Positions 1-7,456 of a DNA stretch of 35,271 bases are shown piece by piece (position 1 is the first letter of the stretch; the number at the start of each line of letters is the position of its first letter). A program made the position numbers and the translations under genes. Below the pieces are notes generated by a model. It did no database searches, was not told where the DNA came from, and worked only from the letters and a program-made list of their open reading frames with translations. Source of the stretch: SAR202 cluster bacterium (lineage in GTDB: Bacteria > Chloroflexota > Dehalococcoidia > Lucifugimonadales > Lucifugimonadaceae); contig VGZT01000023.1 in the NCBI GenBank assembly GCA_016872495.1, forward strand, positions 1-35,271, read 5' to 3'.

Positions 1-5
1 TCGAC

Positions 6-1307
6 TCATGGTGCCGCGCTGCGCCGAAGAATGGCCGCCGCGGCCGGGTAAGCGGCCCCGTGGAAGCCGATCACCGAGAGCCCGGTGCCCTCAACCAGAT
101 AACCGGCGGGAAACAGGTTGGCGATATCCACCGACTCGCCTGTTTCCGGGTGCACGCGCATCTGGTTCAGCTGAAACCGGTAGTTGTCCCGCTTCGGCTG
201 CAGGCTGAGCGGAGCGAAACGCTTCAGCAGGCCGTAGTCGGGTTCCCCTCCGATTTCGACGATGGCGTGATCGACTCCGAGCGCCTCTGCTTGCCCCAGG
301 ACGTCGATCTTGATTCCCCCGCCTGCCGTGAACTCCTGCACGTGTGCACGGAACACCCTCCGCAGGCCCGCGCTGCCCGTGTCGATGATGGAACGCAGCC
401 TGGCGTAGTAAGGAAGGTGCAGGCTCTCGTTGATCAACCGTTCCTGGAGCTCGGGCTCCTGGCGCATCACGTACGTGACCAGCTTGCCGGCGTCGTGCAG
501 CTCGGTCGCCGCCCAGTCGGCGGACCGACCTCCGCCGATCACGGCCACCCGATGTCCGGGGAAGTCGGACCAGTCGTCGTAATGATGTGTCACGAAAGGC
601 AAGGACTCGCCCGGGACGTTCAGCCTCCTGAGCAAGCTGCGCGGCCCCGGAGCAAACACCAGGAAGTCCGAAGCGAAGCGCAACTCCGGTCCGTCGCCTG
701 ACCTCTTGCCCAGCAGAAGGAACCCGCGCCCTTTCTCCCCCGGTGAAATCGCGCTGATGTGCACGCCGCTACGGACCCGATCTGCGAATCCGAGCTTGCC
801 GGGAATCGAGTGGTAGTAGGGCACGAGATCGTTCTTGCGGATCAGATCCTCGGGCACGATCGCGCGTCCCGAGTCCCTGGCAAAGCTTGCGACCGGATGG
901 GGCGCCATCTCCATCCAGCGCCCTGGAGAAAGGGTTAGCTGGTTGCGTGGGACGTTGTTCCACAGGCCGCCCACTTCCTCGTTGGTGACGAGCACGAAAT
1001 CGACGGGTTGCGTTTTGCGGAAAGCCATTCCGCTCGCGCCTTTCCCGTAGCTGTTTCCCGGGTGATGGAGGGCCCTGAACAAATCGCCCGGATTCATCCC
1101 GGCTTCGACCAGGGGCCGGAAGTCAGCGCTCAGCAGATCCGGCGAGTGCGCGTGCAGCAGCTTCGCGATAGGTGGCGGAAAGCCATGAGACGGGAATCCA
1201 GGAACAAGCCGTGGACGCCATCCGGCCAGTAACGCCGCGATGCCGAGGCCGCCCGGACCGCCGCCCAGGATGATCACGGCGTGGCGTTCGATGGTCCGGT
1301 CCAACAT
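6..1307 (-). CDS. OSGIN-like FAD/NAD(P)-binding oxidoreductase
   Basis: Likely a flavin-dependent, NAD(P)H-using monooxygenase or oxidoreductase; substrate unknown. With the ATG at 1307 the protein has 433 residues. An N-terminal dinucleotide fold carries GGGPGG at about residues 15-20, and a second one mid-protein carries VAVIGGGRSADWAA, the two-Rossmann layout of flavin monooxygenases. The block GGLWNNVPRNQLTLSPG followed by RWMEM resembles the eukaryotic OSGIN (oxidative stress induced growth inhibitor) family, recalled from memory. An in-frame TTG at 1331 could add eight residues; neither start has a Shine-Dalgarno site, so the ATG close to the FAD motif is preferred. It is transcribed divergently from the EamA pair across about 140 bp. 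A TAGGAT box on the minus strand (1349-1344) could be its -10 element. The flavoprotein assignment is firm; the OSGIN subgroup is moderate. Confidence 0.8.
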   Translation of the reverse strand: MLDRTIERHAVIILGGGPGGLGIAALLAGWRPRLVPGFPSHGFPPPIAKLLHAHSPDLLSADFRPLVEAGMNPGDLFRALHHPGNSYGKGASGMAFRKTQPVDFVLVTNEEVGGLWNNVPRNQLTLSPGRWMEMAPHPVASFARDSGRAIVPEDLIRKNDLVPYYHSIPGKLGFADRVRSGVHISAISPGEKGRGFLLLGKRSGDGPELRFASDFLVFAPGPRSLLRRLNVPGESLPFVTHHYDDWSDFPGHRVAVIGGGRSADWAATELHDAGKLVTYVMRQEPELQERLINESLHLPYYARLRSIIDTGSAGLRRVFRAHVQEFTAGGGIKIDVLGQAEALGVDHAIVEIGGEPDYGLLKRFAPLSLQPKRDNYRFQLNQMRVHPETGESVDIANLFPAGYLVEGTGLSVIGFHGAAYPAAAAILRRSAAP

Positions 1308-1451
1308 GTGAGCCCAATTACGGGTGGACAATCTGGACAGCGTATCCTATCTGTGCTCGCTCGAGCCCATATTCGCAGCGAGCGTTGAACGGATACATCC
1401 CCCTTTGATGCTCGGTCCCCTGCCACCGCGCCGGGCCGGACAACAGGCCGC

Positions 1452-2345
1452 ATGCCGGTAGGCGAATTCTCCGTCCTGGCCAGTTCATTTGCCTGGGCAG
1501 CCAGCAACATCGTTGCAAAGACCGCCCGAACGGCACGCGCCCTCCACGTCAGCGTCGTGCACAGCTGGTTGGCGCTCGCCGTGGTGCTTGTCGTGACGCT
1601 GTCCATCGGTCGCTTCGACGACATGCTGCGGACGCCGTGGCAGGCCGCGTTGCTGCTGGGGCTGGGTGCCTCGCTGGGTACGCTCGGCAACATCGCGTTC
1701 TTCACCGCCGTCACGCGCGGCGAGGTGGGCCGGACCTTCACCACCACGACCAGCCTGAATGTGCTGTTCTCGATCATGGCGGGCTGGCTCGCCCTGGATG
1801 AACCGATCGCAGGCGCCACCTGGGTAGGCGCAGCGGCGATCCTGGGCGGCGTGTACATCGTGAACCGGCGCCGCGAGCTGGCCGGGGCGCCGTCGACCTC
1901 ACCGGCCGCGCGTGGGCGTGGCTTCACGCCAGGAGTCTTTGCCCTGGCGGTCTTCGCCGCCGGAATGTGGTCGATCGGGCTCATCGCGACCAAGATCGGA
2001 CTGCGTGACACCGACGTCTTCACCGGCGCCGTGCTCCGCAACCTGGTACCCGCGATCGCTTACCTCTCGATCGCGTGGATCAGCCCCACGATCCGGCTCA
2101 CGGGGGTGCCGCGTGCCGACCTGAAGAGGCTGGCGATCAGCGCCTTGTTCTTCGTTGGCTCACTGCTCGGCTGGACCTTTGCGCTACAGCGTTCGGACGC
2201 CAGCATCACGGCGATCCTGAGCGCGACTTCACCGGTCTTCGCATACCTCCTCGCGGTCGCCTTCCTCAAGGAGAAGGTCCGCATCCAGGTCATCGGGGGG
2301 ATCGTGCTCAGCCTGGCGGGCGTCCTGCTCATCCTGGGGAGCTAG
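1452..2345 (+). CDS. EamA/DMT-superfamily transporter (first of a tandem pair)
   Basis: An inner-membrane drug/metabolite transporter of 297 residues, the usual length for a carrier with two EamA repeats and about ten hydrophobic helices. The first repeat ends with GEVGRTFTTTTSLNVLFS and the helix AAILGGVYIVN, followed by an arginine-rich loop. The second repeat ends with SATSPVFAYLLAVAFLKE, the typical helix-9 signature. The start at ATG 1452 gives the normal EamA N-terminus beginning directly at helix 1; no clear Shine-Dalgarno site precedes it. The next gene begins three bases after its stop and encodes a homologue, so the two probably form one transcript and may act as a pair. The substrate (amino acid, amine or nucleoside-like metabolite) cannot be read from the sequence. 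Confidence 0.9.
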   Translation: MPVGEFSVLASSFAWAASNIVAKTARTARALHVSVVHSWLALAVVLVVTLSIGRFDDMLRTPWQAALLLGLGASLGTLGNIAFFTAVTRGEVGRTFTTTTSLNVLFSIMAGWLALDEPIAGATWVGAAAILGGVYIVNRRRELAGAPSTSPAARGRGFTPGVFALAVFAAGMWSIGLIATKIGLRDTDVFTGAVLRNLVPAIAYLSIAWISPTIRLTGVPRADLKRLAISALFFVGSLLGWTFALQRSDASITAILSATSPVFAYLLAVAFLKEKVRIQVIGGIVLSLAGVLLILGS

Positions 2346-2348
2346 ACG

Positions 2349-3221
2349 ATGTTGCTGGGACAGCTCGCGGCCCTGGCGGGGGCGGTTGGTTGGGCGGCCG
2401 GTGGCGTGGCCATCAAGACCGTCTCGTCCTCCTTCAGCGCGGTCCAGATTTCTGCCGTGGGCTACTGGGTCGCCACAGTGATCATGGTCCTCCTTGTCGT
2501 GGCGACGGGAAGCCTCGACGAGTTCGCCGGAATGCCGTTCCAGTCCATGGCCTGGCTTGCGGGCGCGGGCGTGCTGTACACCTTCAGCGACCTCGCCTTC
2601 GTGCGCCTCCTCGCACTGGGAGCGGTCGGTTGGACGTTCGTGACCACCACCAGCCTGTTCATCCTCTTCTCCTTGTTGTCGGGCGTCCTGATCCTCGGCG
2701 ACGACATGACGGTGGTTGCCTACATTGGCGCGGCGGCCATTGTCGCCGGGATCTACCTGATCAACCGGAGCGGAACCGGCGCGCTTGAACCATGGCGTGG
2801 GCTGCGGTTGCGGCTGGGCATTTCCGTCGGTGTCGCGTTTGTCTGGGCCGCCGCCCTGCTAATGACCGACGTAGGCGTCGAAGACGCCGATCCGTTCGGC
2901 GCAGCCCTCTGGCTCGCCGCGGTCCCGGCGGCGTTCTACGTCGGGTTCGCCGCAGTCAGCAGGAGGGCACGTATCTCCGGAGCGCACAGCAGAGACCTTC
3001 GGCGGTTGCTGGCTGCGGCGCTCTTCTTCGGCGCAACCGTCCTGGCCTGGACCGCGGCGCTGAAGCTCGAAACCGCCGGCATAGCCGCAATCCTGACGAG
3101 CAGCTCACCCCTGTTCGCAGTGGTGTTCGCCGCGCTCTTCCTGCGAGAACGGCTGAATCGCTGGTCCATGTTAGGGGTCGCCCTCTGCCTGGCCGGTATC
3201 GGATTCGTCCTTTCGGGCTAG
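2349..3221 (+). CDS. EamA/DMT-superfamily transporter (second of a tandem pair)
   Basis: A second EamA-family carrier of 290 residues. It shares the same landmarks as its neighbour: GAVGWTFVTTTSLFILFS, AAIVAGIYLINRS at the end of repeat one, and SSSPLFAVVFAALFLRE in repeat two. This points to an old tandem duplication. GGGGAG at 2336-2341, inside the end of the upstream gene, lies seven bases before the ATG and supports this start and coupled translation. The 3' end overlaps by four bases the end of a convergent hydrogenase-subunit remnant. Membrane export is inferred from the family; the substrate is unknown. Confidence 0.9.
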   Translation: MLLGQLAALAGAVGWAAGGVAIKTVSSSFSAVQISAVGYWVATVIMVLLVVATGSLDEFAGMPFQSMAWLAGAGVLYTFSDLAFVRLLALGAVGWTFVTTTSLFILFSLLSGVLILGDDMTVVAYIGAAAIVAGIYLINRSGTGALEPWRGLRLRLGISVGVAFVWAAALLMTDVGVEDADPFGAALWLAAVPAAFYVGFAAVSRRARISGAHSRDLRRLLAAALFFGATVLAWTAALKLETAGIAAILTSSSPLFAVVFAALFLRERLNRWSMLGVALCLAGIGFVLSG

Positions 3222-3586
3222 GCCGGAATCCGGTGCTTGATGCGTCCGAGCATCCTCAGCAAGCCGTCGAGCAGGGTCAACTGGTGTGGGGGACATCCGG
3301 GGATGTACAGGTCGACCGCCAGGACGCCCCCGGCGCCGTCGTTGACCTCACGATGGCCGGCGATCGGCCCACCTGAGATCGCACATGCCCCGGCGGCGGT
3401 CACGATCTTCGGGGCGGGCAGCGCCTGGTAGGTCTTCTCGACCGCCACTCTCATATTCCCGCTTACGGGCCCGGTGATTAGAGATATGCCCGCGTGTCGC
3501 GGCGACGCTTGCTTTGCGCGTGGCCGTGACCACGACGGTCGAATGCCGGAAGTCGCGATCCGGGCACCTGTTGGGCCCGGCCGCAA
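3218..3586 (-). pseudogene. Truncated NuoB/HyfI-type [NiFe]-hydrogenase or complex I small-subunit remnant
   Basis: Only the C-terminal half of a NADH:quinone oxidoreductase 20 kDa-like protein is present. From about 3505 downward the reading frame gives SPRHAG, then LITGPVSGNM, AAGACAISGG and LYIPGCPPHQLTLLDGL. These match the distal half of the NuoB/HycG/HyfI family, including the last two iron-sulfur ligand cysteines (GACAISGG and IPGCPP). The N-terminal half with the first two cluster cysteines is absent: the in-frame residues before SPRHAG look unrelated, and the DUF3500 gene ends only about 90 bp away. A neighbouring frame there contains AFDRRGHGHA, which may be a frameshifted scrap of the missing part. 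No other hydrogenase or complex I gene lies in the window. It is most likely a relic; a short working protein is unlikely without the cysteines. Confidence 0.65.
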
Positions 3587-3594
3587 AGCATGCG

Positions 3595-4590
3595 TCAGTG
3601 GCCGGAGCGGTAATGGGCGGCGAGCAGGTCCTCGCCCCAGTCACCCTTGAACTCTCGCAGCACGCTGTGGATGTGATTGGCGTCGTTCTGGGTGTTGTCG
3701 TACTCGATAGTGAACGACTTCGCCACGATCGAGTAGTAGTGGCCTTTGCCGGGATCGACCGGACCTGCCCACGCAAACTTGGCCGACTCGAAGCCCTCGG
3801 ACTCGAAGTTCCGCCACTGGTTCCGGGCAAGGTCGTCCGGCGCCCGGTTCACGTAGTGGCGAACGAGCTTCGTAAGCCTGGTCTGCTGGTCGGCGTTCAA
3901 GCGGTCGTAAGAGATACCGTGCAGAGGCATCCCCGGCTCCACCGCCCGGTAGTTCTTGGTGAGGATGTCGGCTGGAGCGACCCGGTCCACTATCGCAGCC
4001 TTCTGCTGGGCGGCGTCGAGCGATTTCACGAGATCTCGTGCGGCGTCCTCCTCGAAGCCAAGAACACGCTTGCCCTTCGATGGGCCGTGCTTTACCTCGG
4101 CCGGGTTGGCGCCGAAGAACAGGGGCATGATGGAAACGAAGTCACCGTTGACGACCGTGACGTGCAGCCCTATGTGGTGCCCACCCACGCGCCAGCCCCA
4201 GGGTTCCTTGCCCTCCGGAGTGCCAAACACGCTGAACCAGTAAAACTCGGGTTTCCGGTCCCACTGGCTCTTGTGATTGGTTATCGCCTCCCACTCGCCC
4301 AGGATCGTTTCCAGCGCCACGATCTCCCGCGCCACCTTGTAGCCACCGCTGCTGTAGCCCGTTTCCATGAGCGCGAAGGCCAGCCTGCGCTGCTCGTCCG
4401 ACATATCACGAATCAGCAGGCCATTCCTTGGTGTCGGCGTGTAGGCCCAGAGATACCGCTCGTCGCCCGCGAACGGAAAGGAGGCTTTCTTCCTCTGCCC
4501 CGCATCCAGCGAATTCAGGAAGCGGTGCGCGGCTTCCGCCGTCTTGCGGACGAACGCTGGCGCCCGTGAGGCCCTGGTCGCAGTGGACAT
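3595..4590 (-). CDS. DUF3500 family protein
   Basis: A 331-residue protein recognised as DUF3500 from its overall pattern, for example LILGEWEAI-like helices (here TILGEWEAI), WGWRVGGHHIGLHVTVV, then ISYDRLNADQQ and the C-terminal HYYSIVAKSFTIEYDNTQ and DANHIHSVLREFKGDWGEDL. The biochemical role of the family is not established to my knowledge. The His-rich segment GGHHIGLH and the closing DANHIHS...DWG could bind a metal, but that is inference. The start is set at ATG 4590 because AAGGAG stands seven bases upstream on the minus strand; an in-frame upstream codon at 4632 has no such site. There is no obvious signal peptide. The gene is divergent from the TIM-barrel gene at 4785, across 194 bp. 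Confidence 0.85.
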   Translation of the reverse strand: MSTATRASRAPAFVRKTAEAAHRFLNSLDAGQRKKASFPFAGDERYLWAYTPTPRNGLLIRDMSDEQRRLAFALMETGYSSGGYKVAREIVALETILGEWEAITNHKSQWDRKPEFYWFSVFGTPEGKEPWGWRVGGHHIGLHVTVVNGDFVSIMPLFFGANPAEVKHGPSKGKRVLGFEEDAARDLVKSLDAAQQKAAIVDRVAPADILTKNYRAVEPGMPLHGISYDRLNADQQTRLTKLVRHYVNRAPDDLARNQWRNFESEGFESAKFAWAGPVDPGKGHYYSIVAKSFTIEYDNTQNDANHIHSVLREFKGDWGEDLLAAHYRSGH

Positions 4591-4784
4591 CGATGTCTCC
4601 TTGCTGACGTACGCCGCTGGTGGGCGCCGCATCTCGTGCGCCGGTGCCGCGCGCGGGGCCTATGGTACATTCCGCCGGCGATGCCAGGCCTCATCCCCTT
4701 CAATGCGTACCACGAGAACGTTGTTCGCGGCGCCTCGCCGCCCCGCGCCATCGCCTCGCACGCCAACCCACGAGGAACCCCAGG
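4591..4784. promoter_or_regulatory. Divergent intergenic region between DUF3500 and TIM-barrel genes
   Basis: This 194-bp non-coding gap must hold promoters for both divergent genes. The only AT-rich patch is TATGGTACATT at 4661-4671. It offers TANNNT -10-like boxes on both strands (TATGGT or TACATT forward, TACCAT reverse). No good -35 hexamer is visible for either direction. The remainder is GC-rich and I see no RNA gene or strong hairpin in it. Confidence 0.3.
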
Positions 4785-5627
4785 TTGCTGAGGGTTCACC
4801 TCTTTTCGCTCTCGTACCGGAAGCCGTCGGCCAGAACCGGGAAGGTCGACCTGCACGAGATCATCGAATACGCCGCGCAGCTCAGGCTGGATGGGGTCGA
4901 TCTCGAGGCGCGGCAATTCGAGACGACCACGCCCGAATACCTGGAGGGGCTCCGTACGCATGCGCTGCAGAAGGGATTAGAGATCGGCTACGTCGGCGTC
5001 CGCTCCGACTTCGGATGCAAAGGCGCCGAGCTCGAGGCCGAAATCATGCGCGTCAAGGAATGGATCGAGCACGCCGCGTTCCTGCGCGTGCCCCTGGTCC
5101 GGGTGATCGGCGCCAACGTGCCCAAGGGGGAGACTGAAGCGACCGTGTGGCCCAGGCTGCGGTCGTCGTTCGCCGCGATCGTTGAGCAAGGTCGCGCGCA
5201 CCGCATACGCATCGGCCTGCATAACCACAATCACGGCGCGATCCCCGCGACCGGGCAGCAGGTCCTACGCCTCCTTGGCGAAATCGACGACCCCTACTTG
5301 TTGCACATCCTCGACACGGGCCAGTTCAGGGGCTCTCCCGGCGCCTCGGGACAGGCGCGGTCGGATCGACCTGCGCACGAAGAGCTGTATGAGCACATCG
5401 AAACAGCCCTGCCGCGGGCGGTGGTCATGCGTACGAAGTTCTACCGCAACGAGTCCGGCCGCGAACGGTGGCTGGACTACGACCGCATCTTTGGCCTCAT
5501 TAAGCGGTCCGGATTCAACGGTCCCCTGTCGATCGTCTACGAGGGGCACGAATTCCTGGGCGAGGAGCGGGCGCTCCCGAACGCCGTCGGCGAGCTCCGG
5601 GCCCTCTGCCGCAAGTTTGAGGTCTAG
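4785..5627 (+). CDS. Sugar phosphate isomerase/epimerase-like (xylose isomerase-like TIM barrel) protein
   Basis: A 280-residue member of the AP-endonuclease-2/xylose-isomerase-like TIM-barrel superfamily. Barrel landmarks are DGVDLEARQFE (strand 2), PLVRVIGANVPKGE, IRIGLHNHNHG (metal-binding His region), LLHILDTGQFRGSPG, AVVMRTKFYRNESG and LSIVYEGHEFLGE near the end. These are the usual positions of metal-binding Glu, His, Asp and Glu. Proteins of this type isomerise or epimerise sugars or inositols; the substrate here is unknown. The start is taken as TTG 4785, because GAGGA at 4772-4776 is spaced eight bases and translation then begins immediately before the first barrel strand. In-frame sequence further upstream looks non-coding. 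It precedes a RidA-like gene by 88 bp on the same strand. Confidence 0.8.
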   Translation: MLRVHLFSLSYRKPSARTGKVDLHEIIEYAAQLRLDGVDLEARQFETTTPEYLEGLRTHALQKGLEIGYVGVRSDFGCKGAELEAEIMRVKEWIEHAAFLRVPLVRVIGANVPKGETEATVWPRLRSSFAAIVEQGRAHRIRIGLHNHNHGAIPATGQQVLRLLGEIDDPYLLHILDTGQFRGSPGASGQARSDRPAHEELYEHIETALPRAVVMRTKFYRNESGRERWLDYDRIFGLIKRSGFNGPLSIVYEGHEFLGEERALPNAVGELRALCRKFEV

Positions 5628-5715
5628 GGCCGCCGCCTCGTCCGGGGAGGTTCCTGGAACGAGGTTGCGGTACCCTTTACGACCGTAGCCGGCATTGAAC
5701 AATCTGGAGGTTGCG

Positions 5716-6486
5716 TTGGGCAAGTTCTACGACCAGTCGATCATTCCTGCGGCTCTGCGCCGCAGCTTCGATGTCTACGACCGAATCAAGAAGATCCGAC
5801 TGGACCTGGGAACGTTCGAGAAGAATGTCGGTTCGCTCAAGGGACGCAACATCGCGGGTTGCGTGTTCCATGAGGGCGGCCTGGTCTACCTGTCGGGCAT
5901 CGGCACCGGCAGTGAGCCGATGAACGATGACCCCGAGCGGGTGAAGCACGGGCAGGACGCCGGGCGCGTCGCGGCCGACCACCACATCCGGACCCTCCAC
6001 TGGGCTCTGACGTGTGGTGGGGAAGGCGGCGATCTGAACGACGTGCTGTACACCGTCAAGGCCCTTGGCATGGTCGTCTCTACGGACGTCGAGTTTCGCT
6101 CCGGCCCGGCGGTAGTCAACGGCTACTCGGGCCGCTGGCAGACGGTGTTCGGGGGTGCGATCGGGGAATTCGCAAAAGACGGCGCCGACGCGGGCGGCTA
6201 CACGGGCGTGCATGCTCGGAGCGCCATCGGCGGGTTCACCGGCCGCTTTTCCCAGGAGCCCGAGATCATCGTTGCGATCCCGCCGGCGCTGGCGCGGGCG
6301 ATCATCGAGAATCGGGGCTGGATCTACCCGATCCACCCGGCGGTCTACGACCGTGTGGCGCGCAGCAAGGGCCGGGCGCCCACGCGCGGCAAGGCCACCT
6401 CTCCATCCGCTACCACACCGGCCCGGAAGATGCAGACGACTCGACGAGCGCGTGCTACCAGGAGGACCAGCGCGCGCCAGTCCTGA
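5716..6486 (+). CDS. RidA/YjgF-like protein with N- and C-terminal extensions
   Basis: The central part matches the RidA (YjgF/YER057c/UK114) family, whose members hydrolyse reactive enamine/imine intermediates from amino-acid metabolism: GLVYLSGIGTG at the first strand, then GGEGGDLNDVLYTVKALGMV and later EIIVAIPPAL near the trimer interface. The protein has 256 residues, about twice the usual 125-150. There is a roughly 40-residue N-terminal extension and a C-terminal tail ending in about 35 residues very rich in Arg, Thr and Ala. The start is set at TTG 5716, five bases after GGAGG at 5706-5710. The basic tail runs toward a decayed gene, so it may be read-through of degraded sequence rather than a functional segment. 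A deaminase role is inferred from family membership only. Confidence 0.75.
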   Translation: MGKFYDQSIIPAALRRSFDVYDRIKKIRLDLGTFEKNVGSLKGRNIAGCVFHEGGLVYLSGIGTGSEPMNDDPERVKHGQDAGRVAADHHIRTLHWALTCGGEGGDLNDVLYTVKALGMVVSTDVEFRSGPAVVNGYSGRWQTVFGGAIGEFAKDGADAGGYTGVHARSAIGGFTGRFSQEPEIIVAIPPALARAIIENRGWIYPIHPAVYDRVARSKGRAPTRGKATSPSATTPARKMQTTRRARATRRTSARQS

Positions 6487-6562
6487 GCGCCGCATCCCGC
6501 CGCGCACCTGGGACGGAACAGAGTAGCCCCCGCCCCGCAGCAGACGGTCTTCTGAACGGAGT

Positions 6563-7170
6563 CTGACCACCGAGGTCACGGACACGGTCGGCAGTGGCAT
6601 CGCGCGCGTAGCGCGGCGCCTTGAGGACATCGCCAAGGACGCAGCCGTCCGGCGGCGCGCAATCACGACCGGGTTGCCAGCTGCGGCCGGCACCGCTCTG
6701 GCCAAGGGCTCGGTCCTGTCACAGAGGGCTGCCGTAATCGTCGTGATCCTGGGCGGCGTCATCGGCCTGACCACGCAACTCAGGCCGGACTCCTGGCTGG
6801 TTTCCTGGCGCCACAAGAGTCCCGGCTGACTCTTGGTGGGATAGGGCTCTTCGGCGTCCTCAGCATCGAGTTGCTCGTGCGGTCCGTATCGCATTACCTG
6901 AAGTCGCGAAACGCCCGGCGCGCCGCTCTTGTGCTGAGGGTCGTATCAGGACCGCCTCCCACGCGATCCTGGCCGTCTCGATCGTGGCGGTACTTGCGTC
7001 GAACCCGGCACTTGCCATCGGGGTCGGATCGGTCACCGGCCTGATCATCGGACTTTCAGCGCAGGCGACGGTCGGCAATGCCGTGGCGGGGTACGCAATC
7101 GGATCGCCCGGCCGTTCCCCGCGCACTCCATCGTGACCGCAAGGATCTTGCGGGGCCGGTGCCTGAGGTA
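6563..7170 (+). pseudogene. Frameshifted MscS-type mechanosensitive channel
   Basis: No single frame is open, but successive frames give a recognisable small-conductance mechanosensitive channel. Frame one (about 6563-6829) ends in a hydrophobic helix with VILGGVIGLTTQL. Frame two (about 6793-6950) gives LFGVLSIELLVRSV and HYLKSRNARRAA. Frame three (about 6951-7132) gives the hallmark pore helix GSVTGLIIGLSAQA then TVGNAVAGYAI. Frame four (from about 7097) gives IARPFPAHSIVTA, matching the conserved ARPF..GD.V that follows the pore in MscS. All three frame changes have the same sign, as single-base losses would produce. The cytoplasmic vestibule domain is not recognisable after 7170. This is a dead gene or, less likely, an assembly with repeated base-drop errors. 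Confidence 0.7.
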
Positions 7171-7195
7171 ATCCAGCGTCAGGCTGAGTCGCTCC

Positions 7196-7456
7196 TTGAC
7201 CAAGTCCGTCCACAGCGAGGCGCCAGGCGCCCTGATCGACGTCAGGCACGTCTCAGTGCACGAGCAGGCAGTGCATGCCAGTCGGAGTTACGTCCTGGCG
7301 CAGCCCTGCGAGTGGCATCGCATGGTTGCGGAAGGCAAGCTGGAGCGCCTGGTGGTGGAACCGCTGGTCGGAAATGCTCGGGCTGCCGCCGCCGGCCTTG
7401 AAGAGCCGGGAATTCACTCTTTCGACGGGCATTCGGCCGCCCTGCTAGCCCTTTGA
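7196..7456 (+). CDS. Doubtful hypothetical ORF between the MscS relic and acnA
   Basis: The roughly 270 bp between the MscS relic and the aconitase stop codon has one plus-strand reading frame of 86 codons from a TTG. It includes HEQAVHASRSYVLAQPCEWH and KLERLVVEPLVGNARA, which look more protein-like than random. I do not recognise a family, there is no convincing ribosome-binding site, and the frame runs 12 bases into the end of acnA. It may be another decayed gene fragment. Nothing else of note is visible in this stretch. Confidence 0.2.
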   Translation: MTKSVHSEAPGALIDVRHVSVHEQAVHASRSYVLAQPCEWHRMVAEGKLERLVVEPLVGNARAAAAGLEEPGIHSFDGHSAALLAL

